Positions 29,723 to 40,588 are shown, counted from the stretch's first letter. The stretch is DNA of 64,000 nt from Deltaproteobacteria bacterium (GCA_024279915.1 JAJRRB010000078.1:124001-188000), one strand, 5' to 3'. Made by a program: numbers and translations. Notes: generated by a model not told the origin, from the letters alone.

Positions 29723-30311
29723 ATGAGGCCGTTACTTATCAGTTTTGCCATGTTTGTTCTTGTTGTGTCGACGTCTGTGTCCTTTGCCGACAACTTTGAT
29801 GATGCTATGCAGGCAACTAGCATTGGCGACTATAAGAAAGCCTATCAACTTTTCCTGGTTGAAGCTGAGCAAGGCAGTGCCGATGCCCAAACAAATATCG
29901 GGCTCATGTACGGCGATGGTTTAGGTGTCCCGCAGAATGACAAGGAAGCGGTCAAGTGGTATCGCCTGGCTGCAGAGCAAGGCGAGAAACGCGCCCAATA
30001 TTATCTGGGAAGCATGCTTGCAGAAGGCCTTGGGGTTCCACAGGATTATAAAGACGCGGCCAGAAACTATCGTTTGGCTGCTATGCAGGGTCACGTAAGA
30101 GCCCAATACAAGCTCGGGCTTATGTATCTGAAGGGCCAGGGGGGTCACACAAAGCAGTGAAAGCGCCTACGCCTGGTGGTCAGTAGCTGCCTCAAAAGGG
30201 CATGAAGAGGCTCAAAGATACAAAGACAGCGCCCAGCAACAGATGACTCCCAAACAGATTGCAAAAGGTCAGAAAATAGCAAAACAGATTTGGTTGGAGT
30301 TGGGGAATTAG
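29723..30311 (+). pseudogene. Sel1-repeat secreted protein, frameshifted at G6
   Basis: Signal peptide (MRPLLISFAMFVLVVSTSVSFA) then Sel1 repeats (AQTNIGLMYGDGLGVPQNDKEAVKWYRLAAEQGE and related 36-residue units, shown here only in part: GLMYGDGLGVPQND, YYLGSMLAEGLGVPQDYKDA, YKLGLMYLKGQG). After the six-G run at 30139-30144 the first frame ends at 30158-30160, whereas the next frame continues the fourth repeat (SSESAYAWWSVAASKGHEEA) to TAG 30309-30311. Removing one G gives a normal protein of about 195 residues. GGAG lies eight bases before ATG 29723. Sel1 proteins mediate protein contacts; no specific role can be given. Confidence 0.8.
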
Positions 30312-30415
30312 GGCTCAGAGGCGTGGTGGTATGGACTCTGAAGTACGGTAATAAAGGACACCTCCAAAGCATTGCGGATCCGCCTGTTTAATTGTCACAT
30401 GTTCACACCCCACTA

Positions 30416-30504
30416 AATTATCTATTCACCTTTGAGCGCTAGATTCCTGACTTATCCTTTACATTTAAGCTGTTGTGATGTAATTATCTATTCATAATCT
30501 ATTC
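30416..30504 (+). promoter_or_regulatory. Direct repeats upstream of yjjJ-like gene
   Basis: AATTATCTATTCA occurs at 30416-30428 and 30482-30494, and a third partial copy (ATCTATTC) at 30497-30504 ends three bases before the ATG. Probable operator for the helix-turn-helix of the downstream protein. Confidence 0.5.
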
Positions 30505-30507
30505 GGT

Positions 30508-31875
30508 ATGACCATGAATTTAATAAAGGAACAACATAAATCCAGACTCCTTGCTCTTTTAGCAAGCGGTGCCAAAACTTCTCCACAGCTACAACAGGCC
30601 TTGGCTGTCAGCCAACCCACTGTCTATCGTCTGTTGGGCTCGCTTTCGAGGCAGGTTGTCACTTTGGGTCGCGCTAGAGCAACACGCTACGCCATCTCTC
30701 GCAATGTAAGAGGGGTTGGAAGTGTTTTCCCAATCTACAAGGTAACTGAGACAGGAGATGTGTGCCAATTGGGTCGCTTGACGACTCTGCAGAGTGGACA
30801 ATATTGGTGGGAGCCAAACGGTCAAACTGGAGAGCTCTTTGATCATCTTCCCTGGTTTGTCCAGGACATGCGGCCCGAGGGCTTTATGGGGAGAGCCTTT
30901 GCTTATTCCAGAAGTGCTGAACTTGGAATACCTGAGAGGCTTAAAAGCTGGAATGATGACCACGTTTTGATTGCTTTGGCTCATCGCGGTGAAGATTGCA
31001 TGGGCAACCTGATCGTTGGCGAAGAATCGCTTGAGCGCTATTTACAAGGAGCCCGCCAAACAGCAGAGGCTATAAACAGCAGTGAGCGAGTAGAAACTTA
31101 CCCCGATCTTGTCCGAGAGGCTATGGCGGGTGATCCGCCAGGATCATCGGCCGGAGGAGAGCAACCCAAGTTTGCGGCACTGGTTATGGAGAATGAGGAG
31201 CTCAGACATGTCCTCGTCAAGTTCTCACCTTCGACCCGATTCGCGAACGGCAGGAGGTGGGCTGATTTACTTATTTGCGAACAAATTGCTTTGCAGATCA
31301 TCGAGGAGCGGGGGATAGGTGCAGTAAGCAGCGAGCTCATTGAGAGCAATGATCGTGTCATGCTCGAAGTTACTCGATTTGATCGTTGTGGCCAACTTGG
31401 CCGTTTGCCTATGCTTTCACTGGAAGCTGTTGACAATGAGTATTGCGGGGAACTCGATAACTGGATCGCGGCGGCAGCACGACTTGAGAGCAGCGGAAGG
31501 CTCTCTACTGATGACGCAAACAAGCTCAGATGGCTAGCGGTGTTTGGCAACCTGATCGCGAATACAGATCAGCACTTCGGCAATATTTCATTGCTTATGG
31601 ACGATGGTGGAAGATCCTTTACACTTGCACCTGCCTATGATGTACCGCCGATGCTTTATAGACCACAAGAGAATGAGATCCCCGAGCGTACCTTCAGTCC
31701 CAAGCTGCCACAAACGGGAGCCTTGGAGCAATGGCATGATGCACATCAATGGGCGGTTCGTTTTTGGCGTGCGGCGGCAGAGGACAAGCGAATTTCAAAG
31801 GAATTTAGGAGTATTTGCGACCAGAACCTCAAAACTGTCCAAGGGCTTTTGAATGGCCCACAGCTTCTTGTGTAG
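30508..31875 (+). CDS. yjjJ: YjjJ-type HipA-family kinase with N-terminal HTH
   Basis: 455 residues. The N-terminal 70 residues form a winged helix (TSPQLQQALAVSQPTVYRLL), so DNA binding and kinase are in one chain, unlike HipBA. HipA core: GGEQPKFAAL (about residues 214-223), catalytic NTDQHFGNISLL (about residues 352-363) and YDVPPM (about 378). HipA kinases phosphorylate GltX or other targets and slow growth. No hipB gene lies beside it. Starts: ATG 30508 or the ATG two codons later; no ribosome-binding site is clear, so it may be leaderless. Confidence 0.88.
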   Translation: MTMNLIKEQHKSRLLALLASGAKTSPQLQQALAVSQPTVYRLLGSLSRQVVTLGRARATRYAISRNVRGVGSVFPIYKVTETGDVCQLGRLTTLQSGQYWWEPNGQTGELFDHLPWFVQDMRPEGFMGRAFAYSRSAELGIPERLKSWNDDHVLIALAHRGEDCMGNLIVGEESLERYLQGARQTAEAINSSERVETYPDLVREAMAGDPPGSSAGGEQPKFAALVMENEELRHVLVKFSPSTRFANGRRWADLLICEQIALQIIEERGIGAVSSELIESNDRVMLEVTRFDRCGQLGRLPMLSLEAVDNEYCGELDNWIAAAARLESSGRLSTDDANKLRWLAVFGNLIANTDQHFGNISLLMDDGGRSFTLAPAYDVPPMLYRPQENEIPERTFSPKLPQTGALEQWHDAHQWAVRFWRAAAEDKRISKEFRSICDQNLKTVQGLLNGPQLLV

Positions 31876-31903
31876 TTGCTTTTTTGCAGAAATCAACACT
31901 TAT

Positions 31904-31943
31904 AAAAACGGGACAACAGACGATAGTCTGATGTCCCGTTTTT
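31904..31943. terminator. Bidirectional terminator
   Basis: AAAAACGGGACA and TGTCCCGTTTTT with an inner CAGAC/GTCTG stem, between the convergent yjjJ and DUF4124-type genes. Confidence 0.85.
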
Positions 31944-31970
31944 CTCTCGCCACGTACTTTGTGCTACGGG

Positions 31971-32378
31971 TTACTTCCCCATCGGTTGCGCTTGTCCGCG
32001 GAATTCATCAGGGACCTCATCCAACGAGTCGGTAAAGTGCAATTCGCCTTTGCTATCAGAATAGAGGTAGCGTTGCGGTTTTTTCTCTTGGGACTTACTC
32101 GCAGGCAAGGGTCGTTTCTGATCCGATTTCTTGACCTTCTTTGCTATGGTTTTCTGGTTTTTCTGTTGCTTCTCTATGACTGCTTCAATCGATTTCGGTG
32201 TGGCTTTCTGCTCACTGAAAGCCAGGTCGATCGCGCGGTTGCGAAAATCCCGGTAGAAATTGCTGACGGCAGCATGGGCTGGATGGACAGGGGGAACCTG
32301 TACCAGAAACTGGTCAATGGCAAGCATCATAATGAGGAAAAGAAAGGTCCAGAAAATTGGTTTGATCAGGCGATGCAT
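31971..32378 (-). CDS. Membrane-anchored DUF4124-like protein
   Basis: 135 residues. One N-terminal helix (LIKPIFWTFLFLIMMLAI), a Lys/Gln-rich linker (about residues 60-100) and a short C-terminal motif YLYSDSKGELHFTDSLDEVP typical of DUF4124. Probably faces the periplasm. ATG 32378 is six bases after the stop of the cation-efflux gene, so they are co-transcribed. Function unknown. Confidence 0.7.
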   Translation of the reverse strand: MHRLIKPIFWTFLFLIMMLAIDQFLVQVPPVHPAHAAVSNFYRDFRNRAIDLAFSEQKATPKSIEAVIEKQQKNQKTIAKKVKKSDQKRPLPASKSQEKKPQRYLYSDSKGELHFTDSLDEVPDEFRGQAQPMGK

Positions 32379-32384
32379 AAGTCC

Positions 32385-33368
32385 TCAATGCGAATGATGG
32401 TCGTGGTTATTACTGCTGGATGATCTGCGGGGACGATGTTTGAGTTGCTGGATAACCGGTCCGGTTATGCAACTGGAACATTCTCCCTGCAGGGTCGTGT
32501 GGGTGATGTGGTAATCGTGGTCAAGCATCTCTTCGAGAGTACCGATAATTTCACTCTGACGCAACCGGTAGTCCGGTTTAACATCGATGTGTGCCGACAG
32601 AGCCGTGATATGTGAGCAGATTGACCAGACATGCAGGTGGTGAATGTTGTTAACACCAGCAATAGAACGCATCTTGTCGACCAATTCATTGACGTTAATA
32701 TGCTTAGGTACGCCCTCCAGAAGAATGTGTCCTGCCTCCCGCAAAATACGGATTGCACCCCAGCCGATAATTAAAACAATGACCATTGAAATCAAGGCAT
32801 CAAGCACGAACCATTCGGTATAAAGCATAATGACGCCGCCGATGATGACACCTACCGAGGCAATGGCATCACCGAGGACGTGTAGAAAGGCGCTGCGTAC
32901 ATTGAGGTCATCGTGGGAATGTCCATGCAGGAGACTTGCAGCGATCAGATTCATAATCAGGCCGATCGTGGCAATAATGAACATCTCTTTGCTCTTGACG
33001 GCTTCCGGGTGAATCAGTCGTCCCCAGGCTTCACTGAGTATGCCAACGCCAATCAGCAGCAAAGTCGTCCCATTGATAAGTGAGGCAAAGATTTCGGCGC
33101 GATGCCAGCCGTAGGTGCGGGTATCACTGGCCGGAAATTTCGCCAGATGGATTACCGCCAATGACAGAACCAAAGCAAAGAGGTCCATGAAAACGTGAGC
33201 GGCATCGGAGAGCAGGGCCAGGGAGTTAGTCCAGAAACCACCGATAATCTCGGCGACCAAGGTGATCGCAGTCAGACCAATGGCGATAATAAAACCACGG
33301 GTGATACCACGATCCAGATGAGCATGATCGTGTTGATTATTATGATCCGCCGGCTGTTGTTCAGACAT
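32385..33368 (-). CDS. Cation diffusion facilitator (CzcD/ZitB-type)
   Basis: 327 residues, six helices. Metal sites HVFMD (about residue 50) and HVLGD (about residue 160) match the HxxxD pairs of Zn2+/Cd2+ transporters (HDHAHLD near the N-terminus and HDHHSH at the C-terminus add His-rich ends). The C-terminal cytoplasmic domain is intact (INVNELVDKMRSIAGVNNIH). It exports Zn2+ or Co2+ in exchange for H+. ATG 33368 preceded by AAGGAG at a rather long 12 bases; an ATG nine codons upstream is possible. Confidence 0.9.
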   Translation of the reverse strand: MSEQQPADHNNQHDHAHLDRGITRGFIIAIGLTAITLVAEIIGGFWTNSLALLSDAAHVFMDLFALVLSLAVIHLAKFPASDTRTYGWHRAEIFASLINGTTLLLIGVGILSEAWGRLIHPEAVKSKEMFIIATIGLIMNLIAASLLHGHSHDDLNVRSAFLHVLGDAIASVGVIIGGVIMLYTEWFVLDALISMVIVLIIGWGAIRILREAGHILLEGVPKHINVNELVDKMRSIAGVNNIHHLHVWSICSHITALSAHIDVKPDYRLRQSEIIGTLEEMLDHDYHITHTTLQGECSSCITGPVIQQLKHRPRRSSSSNNHDHHSH

Positions 33369-33512
33369 TGGAAGAGTACGTCTCCTTAAGGCCATATTCT
33401 AGGCTTACGCAGACCGTTAAATCAAGTCTCATGGCATTTCCTTTTGTAATAAGCTGTGCTATGGTAACCGGCATTTCTAGCGGATGGAATTAAACAAAAC
33501 AGGACACGTGTT

Positions 33513-34442
33513 ATGAGCGAAACCCTTTACGATGTATTGATTATCGGCGGTGGTCCAGCCGGATTGACTGCTGGTCTCTATACCTCACGCGCCAAGTTGA
33601 AGAGTCTGCTGGTCGAACGGATGCTTCTTGGTGGTCAGGTAATGACTACAACCAAGGTGGAAAACTATCCAGGTTTCCCCGGTGGCATAGACGGGCCCGA
33701 TCTGATGGTGCGTTTTCAGGAGCACTGCCAGGAATTTGGCCTGGAAACGATGACCGGGGAAGTGACTGGCCTGATTGATAAGGGTGATGAGAAGCTTGTT
33801 ACTGTTGATGGCAAGGAGTTCCGAACGAAGGCGGTTATTATCACGACCGGTGCCGAACCGAGCAAACTTGGTGTCTCCGGTGAAGTTGAATTTACCGGAC
33901 GCGGGGTTTCTTACTGCGCTACCTGCGATGGTGCTTTCTTTCGCAATGTGCCAGTTGCCATCATCGGAGGTGGTGATACGGCCGCCGAAGAGGCCCTCTT
34001 CCTCTGTCGTTTCGCCAGCAAGGTCTACATGGTACATCGCCGTGACGAATTACGTGCCACCAAGGTTCTGCAGGATCGCGTCTTTGCCAATGACAAGATC
34101 GAAATGGTGTGGAACAGTACCGTCGAGGAGGTCGTGGGTGACAATACTGGTGTCACTAGCCTGATCCTGCGTAATAAACAGGATGGTTCACAGCGGGATC
34201 TTGAAGCCGACGGTATGTTCGTGGCCGTCGGGGTAACGCCGAAGGCGCATTTTCTTGTCGACATTCTTGACCTCAATCCAGGAGGCTATATTTTGACTGA
34301 TTCGGAGTGCCGAACCTCGATGACGGGTGTGGTTGCTGCCGGGGATGTCCGTAAAAAAATCCTCAAGCAGATTGCCACAGCGGTTGGTGATGGCGCGATT
34401 GCTGCTATTGTTGCAGAAAAGTATCTGGATGATATGGAATAA
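33513..34442 (+). CDS. trxB: Thioredoxin reductase
   Basis: 309 residues. FAD site GGGPAGLTAGLY (about residues 12-23), redox pair CATC (residues 135-138) in YCATCDGAFF, NADPH site IGGGDTAAEEA, and GDVRKKILKQIATAVGDG at the end. It passes electrons from NADPH to thioredoxin. Divergent from the cation-efflux gene. Confidence 0.96.
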   Translation: MSETLYDVLIIGGGPAGLTAGLYTSRAKLKSLLVERMLLGGQVMTTTKVENYPGFPGGIDGPDLMVRFQEHCQEFGLETMTGEVTGLIDKGDEKLVTVDGKEFRTKAVIITTGAEPSKLGVSGEVEFTGRGVSYCATCDGAFFRNVPVAIIGGGDTAAEEALFLCRFASKVYMVHRRDELRATKVLQDRVFANDKIEMVWNSTVEEVVGDNTGVTSLILRNKQDGSQRDLEADGMFVAVGVTPKAHFLVDILDLNPGGYILTDSECRTSMTGVVAAGDVRKKILKQIATAVGDGAIAAIVAEKYLDDME

Positions 34443-34536
34443 AAGCTATAAAGTTGTAGAGTAGTAAGGCTTTAAGGCTGTAAGTGATTTTCTTTGCCCC
34501 TTTGGGGTATTGCTATGACAATTTAAGGAGGGATGT

Positions 34537-36066
34537 ATGCTCGCCAAGGTTCTATCTGGGGCGCTGCTCGGTATCGATGCCTATCCGGTTGAGGTAGAAG
34601 TTGATATCGCTCAGGGTCTGCCACAGTTTGCTACAGTTGGTCTTCCCGATGGCGCGGTCAAGGAAAGCAAAGATCGCATCAAGTCCGCCATCAAAAATTC
34701 CGGTTACGAATTTCCCACCCGTCGCATCACAATCAATCTTGCTCCAGCAGATATCCGCAAGGAAGGTGCAGCCTTCGATTTGCCGATGGCGGTCGGTCTG
34801 TTGACTGCGACTGGTCTTGTGCCGTCGGAGCGTGCTGGCCGCTTCCTCTTTATGGGTGAACTTTCACTGGATGGCTGTATCAAGCCGGTGCGTGGTGTTC
34901 TGCCGGTGGCTGCCGCTGCCCGGCGCTGGGATCTGGACGGATTAATCGTACCTGCCGCCAATGCAGAAGAGGGAGCTCTGGTGAATGGCTTGCCGGTCTA
35001 TTCTGTAGAAACTTTGGGTGAAGTCGTTGATTTTCTCGCCGGTAACCGGGTGTTGGAGCCGTGTCAGGTTGATCTCGCAGCTCTGATCGGTAAAGCTGTA
35101 CAGAATGACGTCGATTTTAGCGAGGTACGCGGTCAGGGCCATGTCAAACGGGCTCTCGAAGTTGCTGCGGCTGGTGGTCATAACCTGTTGATGACAGGTC
35201 CTCCCGGCAGTGGGAAAACCATGCTGGCACGGCGTATCTCCACGATTCTGCCAGCACAAACCTTCGAGGAAGCTCTCGAAATAACCAAGATTCACTCGAT
35301 TCTCGGTCTGCTTCCCGTTGGCCAAGCCTTGGTTGCCAAGCGAGTATTCCGTTCTCCGCATCACACCATCTCAGATGCCGGGTTGATCGGTGGTGGCCCT
35401 CATCCACGTCCGGGTGAAGTTTCTCTAGCGCATAACGGCGTGCTCTTTCTTGATGAGTTGCCTGAATTCAAGAAAAACATCCTCGAGATGTTGCGGCAAC
35501 CACTCGAGGATGGCCAGGTCTGCATCAGTCGTGCGGCGTTAAGTTTGACCTACCCAGCGTCTTTCATGATGATTGCCGCGATGAATCCATGTCCTTGTGG
35601 TTATCAGGGCGATTCTCAACATAGTTGTACCTGCACGCCAGCAATGATCCAGCGCTACCGAACCCGTCTTTCCGGTCCACTGCTTGATCGTATTGATCTG
35701 CAGGTTGAGGTACCGCGTATTCCTCATAGCGATCTCTCTGACAAACGCCCGGCGGAGGCGAGTGAGCTGATTCGTAGCCGGGTGGAAAAGGCGCGAAACA
35801 TTCAGCAGGAACGCTTTGCTGGGTTGGGTATCCATTGCAACGCCCGTATGGGTCCCAAACAGTTACATGCCTTTTGTTGTACTGACGCGGCCGGGCAGGA
35901 GCTTTTAAAGCAAGTCACCGAACGACTTGGGTTGTCGGCTCGTACTTATACGCGCTTGCTCAAGGTGGCCCGCACCATTGCTGATCTTGCCGAGAGTGAA
36001 GAGATCGCCACCAACCATCTGGCGGAAGCGATTCAGTATCGTTCTCTTGATCGTCAAACAGTTTGA
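34537..36066 (+). CDS. comM: ComM/YifB Mg-chelatase-like AAA+ helicase
   Basis: 509 residues, full length. N-terminal ChlI-like domain (LPDGAVKESKDRIKSAI), Walker A GPPGSGKT (about residues 221-228), Walker B LFLDELPEF, and a cysteine-rich PCPCGYQGD. ComM is a branch-migration helicase in natural transformation. ATG 34537 follows AAGGAGGGATGT. Its last 36 codons before the final three are duplicated at 42224-42331, which marks the border of an inserted segment. Confidence 0.96.
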   Translation: MLAKVLSGALLGIDAYPVEVEVDIAQGLPQFATVGLPDGAVKESKDRIKSAIKNSGYEFPTRRITINLAPADIRKEGAAFDLPMAVGLLTATGLVPSERAGRFLFMGELSLDGCIKPVRGVLPVAAAARRWDLDGLIVPAANAEEGALVNGLPVYSVETLGEVVDFLAGNRVLEPCQVDLAALIGKAVQNDVDFSEVRGQGHVKRALEVAAAGGHNLLMTGPPGSGKTMLARRISTILPAQTFEEALEITKIHSILGLLPVGQALVAKRVFRSPHHTISDAGLIGGGPHPRPGEVSLAHNGVLFLDELPEFKKNILEMLRQPLEDGQVCISRAALSLTYPASFMMIAAMNPCPCGYQGDSQHSCTCTPAMIQRYRTRLSGPLLDRIDLQVEVPRIPHSDLSDKRPAEASELIRSRVEKARNIQQERFAGLGIHCNARMGPKQLHAFCCTDAAGQELLKQVTERLGLSARTYTRLLKVARTIADLAESEEIATNHLAEAIQYRSLDRQTV

Positions 36067-36230
36067 TTCAGGTTAATACGGTCGTCCAAAACGCATCCTA
36101 TTGCATAATAGACATGACTAATACGCAATGGCTTGCATAATAGTCGCATGAATAGAGTGCAGAAAAATATTATTGCGTAGCTTGGGTTTAATACCCCTCC
36201 GCTTGCAGCGTTTTAAAATCAAGACTATGG

Positions 36231-36269
36231 AAAATACCCCGCTTTCGCGAAGCGTAAGCGGGGTATTTT
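36231..36269. terminator. Bidirectional terminator after comM
   Basis: AAAATACCCCGCTT and AAGCGGGGTATTTT flank a short TCGCG-containing loop, between convergent comM and the metallophosphoesterase. A related degenerate TAATACCCCTCCGCTTGCAG lies about 40 bases before it. Confidence 0.85.
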
Positions 36270-36298
36270 ATTGCTCAAACTGTGACACAACGATAATT

Positions 36299-37147
36299 TT
36301 ATCCGTAAAATAATTCTTCAGTAAAACTTGTAACACCATCGTCAAGATGAATTTTTATCAAATGAACCTGCAGCGCAGAAGTCCCCCAATTCTCCAAATA
36401 GAAAAACATATTATAATCGGCCACACGATTGGCTGATGACAGCGAACCTATCATGTACTGGGTAAATGAACTGTCAAAATGGAGATCTGTGCTCTTTCTC
36501 AAGTCGAGGAGGTGGGTGTGACCGCAGAAAACATCCTCAATTTTGTGTTTCCTGACAAAAGTGGTCAATATTAAAGGATTCAGGAGCGGTGTCACATCTC
36601 CAGCCAAAATCGAATGATGAATCAACATCATGGACTTATCATATTTCATCCGGCTGATCTTCTCGGAGATGTCCCTTAAAATTTCCTCCTCAACAAAACC
36701 TTCATCTTGGTAAAGAACATTGGAATCTATACAAACAACCAGCAGGGTCATGTTCTCAACGTTAACTAGCTTAATATAATTATGGTCAGTAAAATAATTT
36801 TTGGTTTTTGAAATATCGGGTTTTAAATAAAGATCCTTTTTGGTTGTCAGTTCAGGTCTTGATGCCAAAATCACTTCATCATGGTCAATGTATTTCTTGT
36901 AATATTTATTTGATTGCATATTTCTCTTATCGTGATTGCCGATAATAGAAATAACATTTTCACAGGTAATACCCTTTAAGAACTCTCCCGCATCCTGATA
37001 TTCACTTTCAAGCCCATCAGTGGTACTGTCACCCGTATTAATAACCAGATCGGCAGGGTATGAGTTTATTTTATCAAGCAATATTTTGTTATTACCATCC
37101 CAATGACGTGTTCCAAAATGCAAATCGGATATATGTAAAATATTCAC
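36299..37147 (-). CDS. Calcineurin-like metallophosphoesterase
   Basis: 282 residues. All five metal motifs are present: DLH (residues 8-10), GDSTTDG (about 38), GNHDKR (about 68), HHS (about 190) and GHTH (about 228). The family includes cyclic-nucleotide phosphodiesterases (CpdA) and nucleases; the substrate is not evident. Start GTG 37147 with AAAGGA eight bases upstream. The gene is clearly AT-richer in codon use (ATA, AAA, TTA) than its neighbours, suggesting separate origin. It lies in the segment flanked by the two comM ends. Confidence 0.85.
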   Translation of the reverse strand: MNILHISDLHFGTRHWDGNNKILLDKINSYPADLVINTGDSTTDGLESEYQDAGEFLKGITCENVISIIGNHDKRNMQSNKYYKKYIDHDEVILASRPELTTKKDLYLKPDISKTKNYFTDHNYIKLVNVENMTLLVVCIDSNVLYQDEGFVEEEILRDISEKISRMKYDKSMMLIHHSILAGDVTPLLNPLILTTFVRKHKIEDVFCGHTHLLDLRKSTDLHFDSSFTQYMIGSLSSANRVADYNMFFYLENWGTSALQVHLIKIHLDDGVTSFTEELFYG

Positions 37148-37228
37148 TCCAGCTTTCCTTTATTTAAGAGCGATTCTCTCAAACACTTGATTTCACAAGG
37201 ATCGAGTTCTCAATGTGACCCTGAAAGG

Positions 37229-38014
<786 letters not shown>

Positions 38015-38039
38015 GCTTTCTCCTCGGAAACTTACCTGA

Positions 38040-39368
38040 TCAATGCTTATGGCCAGTTGCTAGTTTCACTTCCAGATGGCGACTGTATTTTGACATGGCA
38101 AAGCAGATTAAAAAGAACATCATCGCACCAAACACCAGCGGCTCTATATGAAGTCCAAGCCAAGTTCTGTCTTTGCCGATCGCGCGTAACATGTTGAGAA
38201 CGTCGAACAGACCGATGATGGACACCAGTGTGGTGTCTTTCAGTAGCGAGATAAAGTTGCCGACAATATTAGGAATCATATTCTTCAAAGCCTGGGGCAT
38301 GATAATCAGGCCCATGGTCTGCCAATAGCCCAGACCGATGGTGTGCCCCCCTTCAAATTGGCCTCTGGGAATGGTCTGAAGGCCTCCTCGAACGGTCTCA
38401 GCCATATAACAGGCGCTGAAAAGGCAGACAGCAATGATAACCTGAGTTAACTTGTTGAGGATAAAACCTTCTGGCATAAACAAAGGAAACATCGTTGTAG
38501 CCATAAATAAAATAGTTATCAAAGGGACTGAACGGAACAGTTCAATGAACGAGATGCTGAGTGCCCTGGCGACCGGCATCTCGGAGCGCCGACCAAGGGC
38601 AAGAATAATTCCGCCCGGCAGTGCCGAGGCAATGCCGATCCCCGCTACAACAAAAGTGAGAAACAAACCACCCCATTTGGTCCAGGAAACTCCCTCAAGA
38701 TTCCAGTTCATTTGCCACACATAAACCAAGACACAGCCGAGAGCGAGAACGCCGAGAAATATATTGCGCCGGCTCTTTTCATTGGCATTTTTCTGACCCA
38801 ACAAAAAGGGTAGAAATTCGGGCAGACTGCGACCGATCAACACACCAATAATCGAATGCAGGGTATTCGCTGCCAGACAAACGATTGCTGCGGTGAACAG
38901 GATCTGCATGAAGATGCCCTTATCACCGCCCGCAAAAAGGTAGCCTGCAAGGAAGGGATAGAGGAAGACTGCTGTCAGACCGATAGTTGTTTTTGCCTTA
39001 ACCCTTGGTAGCCAAAGTGGCAGCATCCAAACGAAAAGAGACAATATACCAAGGTTGATCCGCCACAATTCATCTCTCGGGTAGCGGCCATAGAAAATGT
39101 TGTCCACCCACGCAAAGATACCTGCCCAGCAGGCACCATCCGGGTTGATACTGAAACACTCACGTCGATTCTCGGCAACCCACACAGCATCGGCAATCCC
39201 CCATACCCACATCCCCTTGACCACCATATAAATAATATAAAGGGTCACGAAGGTGAGGAGAGTGTTGAACACCGAGTTGAACAGGTTCTTTTTCATCCAG
39301 CCTACAACTGATGTTTCCGATAAAGGTGCCGACAGGGCGGGTGTTTTCACTGCCTTTACAATAGCCAT
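38040..39368 (-). CDS. aapM: General L-amino-acid ABC transporter, permease AapM
   Basis: 442 residues, about 8-10 helices. The long cytoplasmic/periplasmic insertion after the first helix ([20 protein letters not shown]) and the C-terminal permease core with [20 protein letters not shown] (EAA-type loop) are typical of AapM/BztC. Two bases after the aapQ stop. Confidence 0.92.
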   Translation of the reverse strand: MAIVKAVKTPALSAPLSETSVVGWMKKNLFNSVFNTLLTFVTLYIIYMVVKGMWVWGIADAVWVAENRRECFSINPDGACWAGIFAWVDNIFYGRYPRDELWRINLGILSLFVWMLPLWLPRVKAKTTIGLTAVFLYPFLAGYLFAGGDKGIFMQILFTAAIVCLAANTLHSIIGVLIGRSLPEFLPFLLGQKNANEKSRRNIFLGVLALGCVLVYVWQMNWNLEGVSWTKWGGLFLTFVVAGIGIASALPGGIILALGRRSEMPVARALSISFIELFRSVPLITILFMATTMFPLFMPEGFILNKLTQVIIAVCLFSACYMAETVRGGLQTIPRGQFEGGHTIGLGYWQTMGLIIMPQALKNMIPNIVGNFISLLKDTTLVSIIGLFDVLNMLRAIGKDRTWLGLHIEPLVFGAMMFFLICFAMSKYSRHLEVKLATGHKH

Positions 39369-39370
39369 GA

Positions 39371-40588
39371 TCAGCGCTCCACCAGTTGTACGCGTTTATT
39401 GTAAATATTCATAATCCACGAAATAATCAGACTGACGACCATGTAAAAGGCCATGGTCATACCGACCAACTCAATCGCATAACCGGCCTGGTTCAGCGAT
39501 GTCTGCATGAAAAGAGAGACCAGGTCCGGATAACCGATAGCGATGGCCAACGATGAATTCTTGATTGTCGTCATACAATTACTGATCATCGGGGGAATAA
39601 TAGCGGGCATCGCCTGGGGAATAACGACAAGAGACATTGCCCGATTATTACTGAGGCCAAGTGACTTTGCAGCCTCATGTTGCCCCTTGTTTACAGATAG
39701 AATGCCGGCACGCACCATTTCGGCCGTATAGGAGGCATGATAAATGGTAAAGGCAAACAGAAGGGCCATGAAAGAGGGCGGCAGGCTCGCGCCTCCGACA
39801 AAATTGAATCCTTCAAGTTTTGGGATGTCCCAGTCAAGTGGCATTCCGGTCATAAAATAGACAACTCCCGGCAGAAAAATTAGTAATGCTGCGGAGACTA
39901 GAAAAGTCGGGTATGTTTGCCCGGTTTTGTCCTGACGATTTTGGACCCAGCGTCTAAAAGCAATAACCGCGATGATTGCAATGATAGCGGCTACGCCGGT
40001 CAACCAGAGGAGATCTCCTGGTATTGGCCATGGCATGTAAAAGCCACGATTATTGAGGAGCAAAACCTCTGCGCCACCGGACAGATCAATACTGTTCTTG
40101 ACTCTGGGCAGCAGGGAGAAAACGCCGATATACCAAAAAACAATCTGTATCAATAGCGGCGTGTTGCGAAAGATTTCCACATAGGCCAGGGCCACCTTGG
40201 AGACCAGCCAATTGCTGGAAAGTCTCATCACGCCAATAAAAAATCCCAGCATAGTGCTGAGTATAATTGCCAGAGCTGAAATATAGAGTGTGTTGAGAAC
40301 GCCAATGAAGAAGATCCGGCCATAGGTTCCGACCCCGGCCTCATTGGGAATGAGCTTGGAAGAACTGTCGAATCCGGCTGCGACACCAAGGAAGCCGAAA
40401 CCCGTGTTCATTCCGCGGGCTTCGAGATTTTGCGCAGTGTTGCTGACAAGGGACCAGACGAACCAGCCTACAGCCGCTGCGATCAGGACTTGATAGAAAA
40501 CCGAACGAACTCGCTCATCATGGAAAAAATCAAACTTTTCTTTTGGCTTCATCTGCACGGATTCTTCGCCATCGTCACGGACTTCCAC
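39371..40588 (-). CDS. aapQ: General L-amino-acid ABC transporter, permease AapQ
   Basis: 405 residues. N-terminal helix after a charged head, NTAQNLEARGMNTGFGFL (a family hallmark), and the EAA loop EMVRAGILSVNKGQHEAAKS. Starts with GTG at 40586-40588 behind AAGGGTAAATAAT. Separated from aapJ by 225 bases that carry a strong hairpin. Confidence 0.92.
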   Translation of the reverse strand: MEVRDDGEESVQMKPKEKFDFFHDERVRSVFYQVLIAAAVGWFVWSLVSNTAQNLEARGMNTGFGFLGVAAGFDSSSKLIPNEAGVGTYGRIFFIGVLNTLYISALAIILSTMLGFFIGVMRLSSNWLVSKVALAYVEIFRNTPLLIQIVFWYIGVFSLLPRVKNSIDLSGGAEVLLLNNRGFYMPWPIPGDLLWLTGVAAIIAIIAVIAFRRWVQNRQDKTGQTYPTFLVSAALLIFLPGVVYFMTGMPLDWDIPKLEGFNFVGGASLPPSFMALLFAFTIYHASYTAEMVRAGILSVNKGQHEAAKSLGLSNNRAMSLVVIPQAMPAIIPPMISNCMTTIKNSSLAIAIGYPDLVSLFMQTSLNQAGYAIELVGMTMAFYMVVSLIISWIMNIYNKRVQLVER

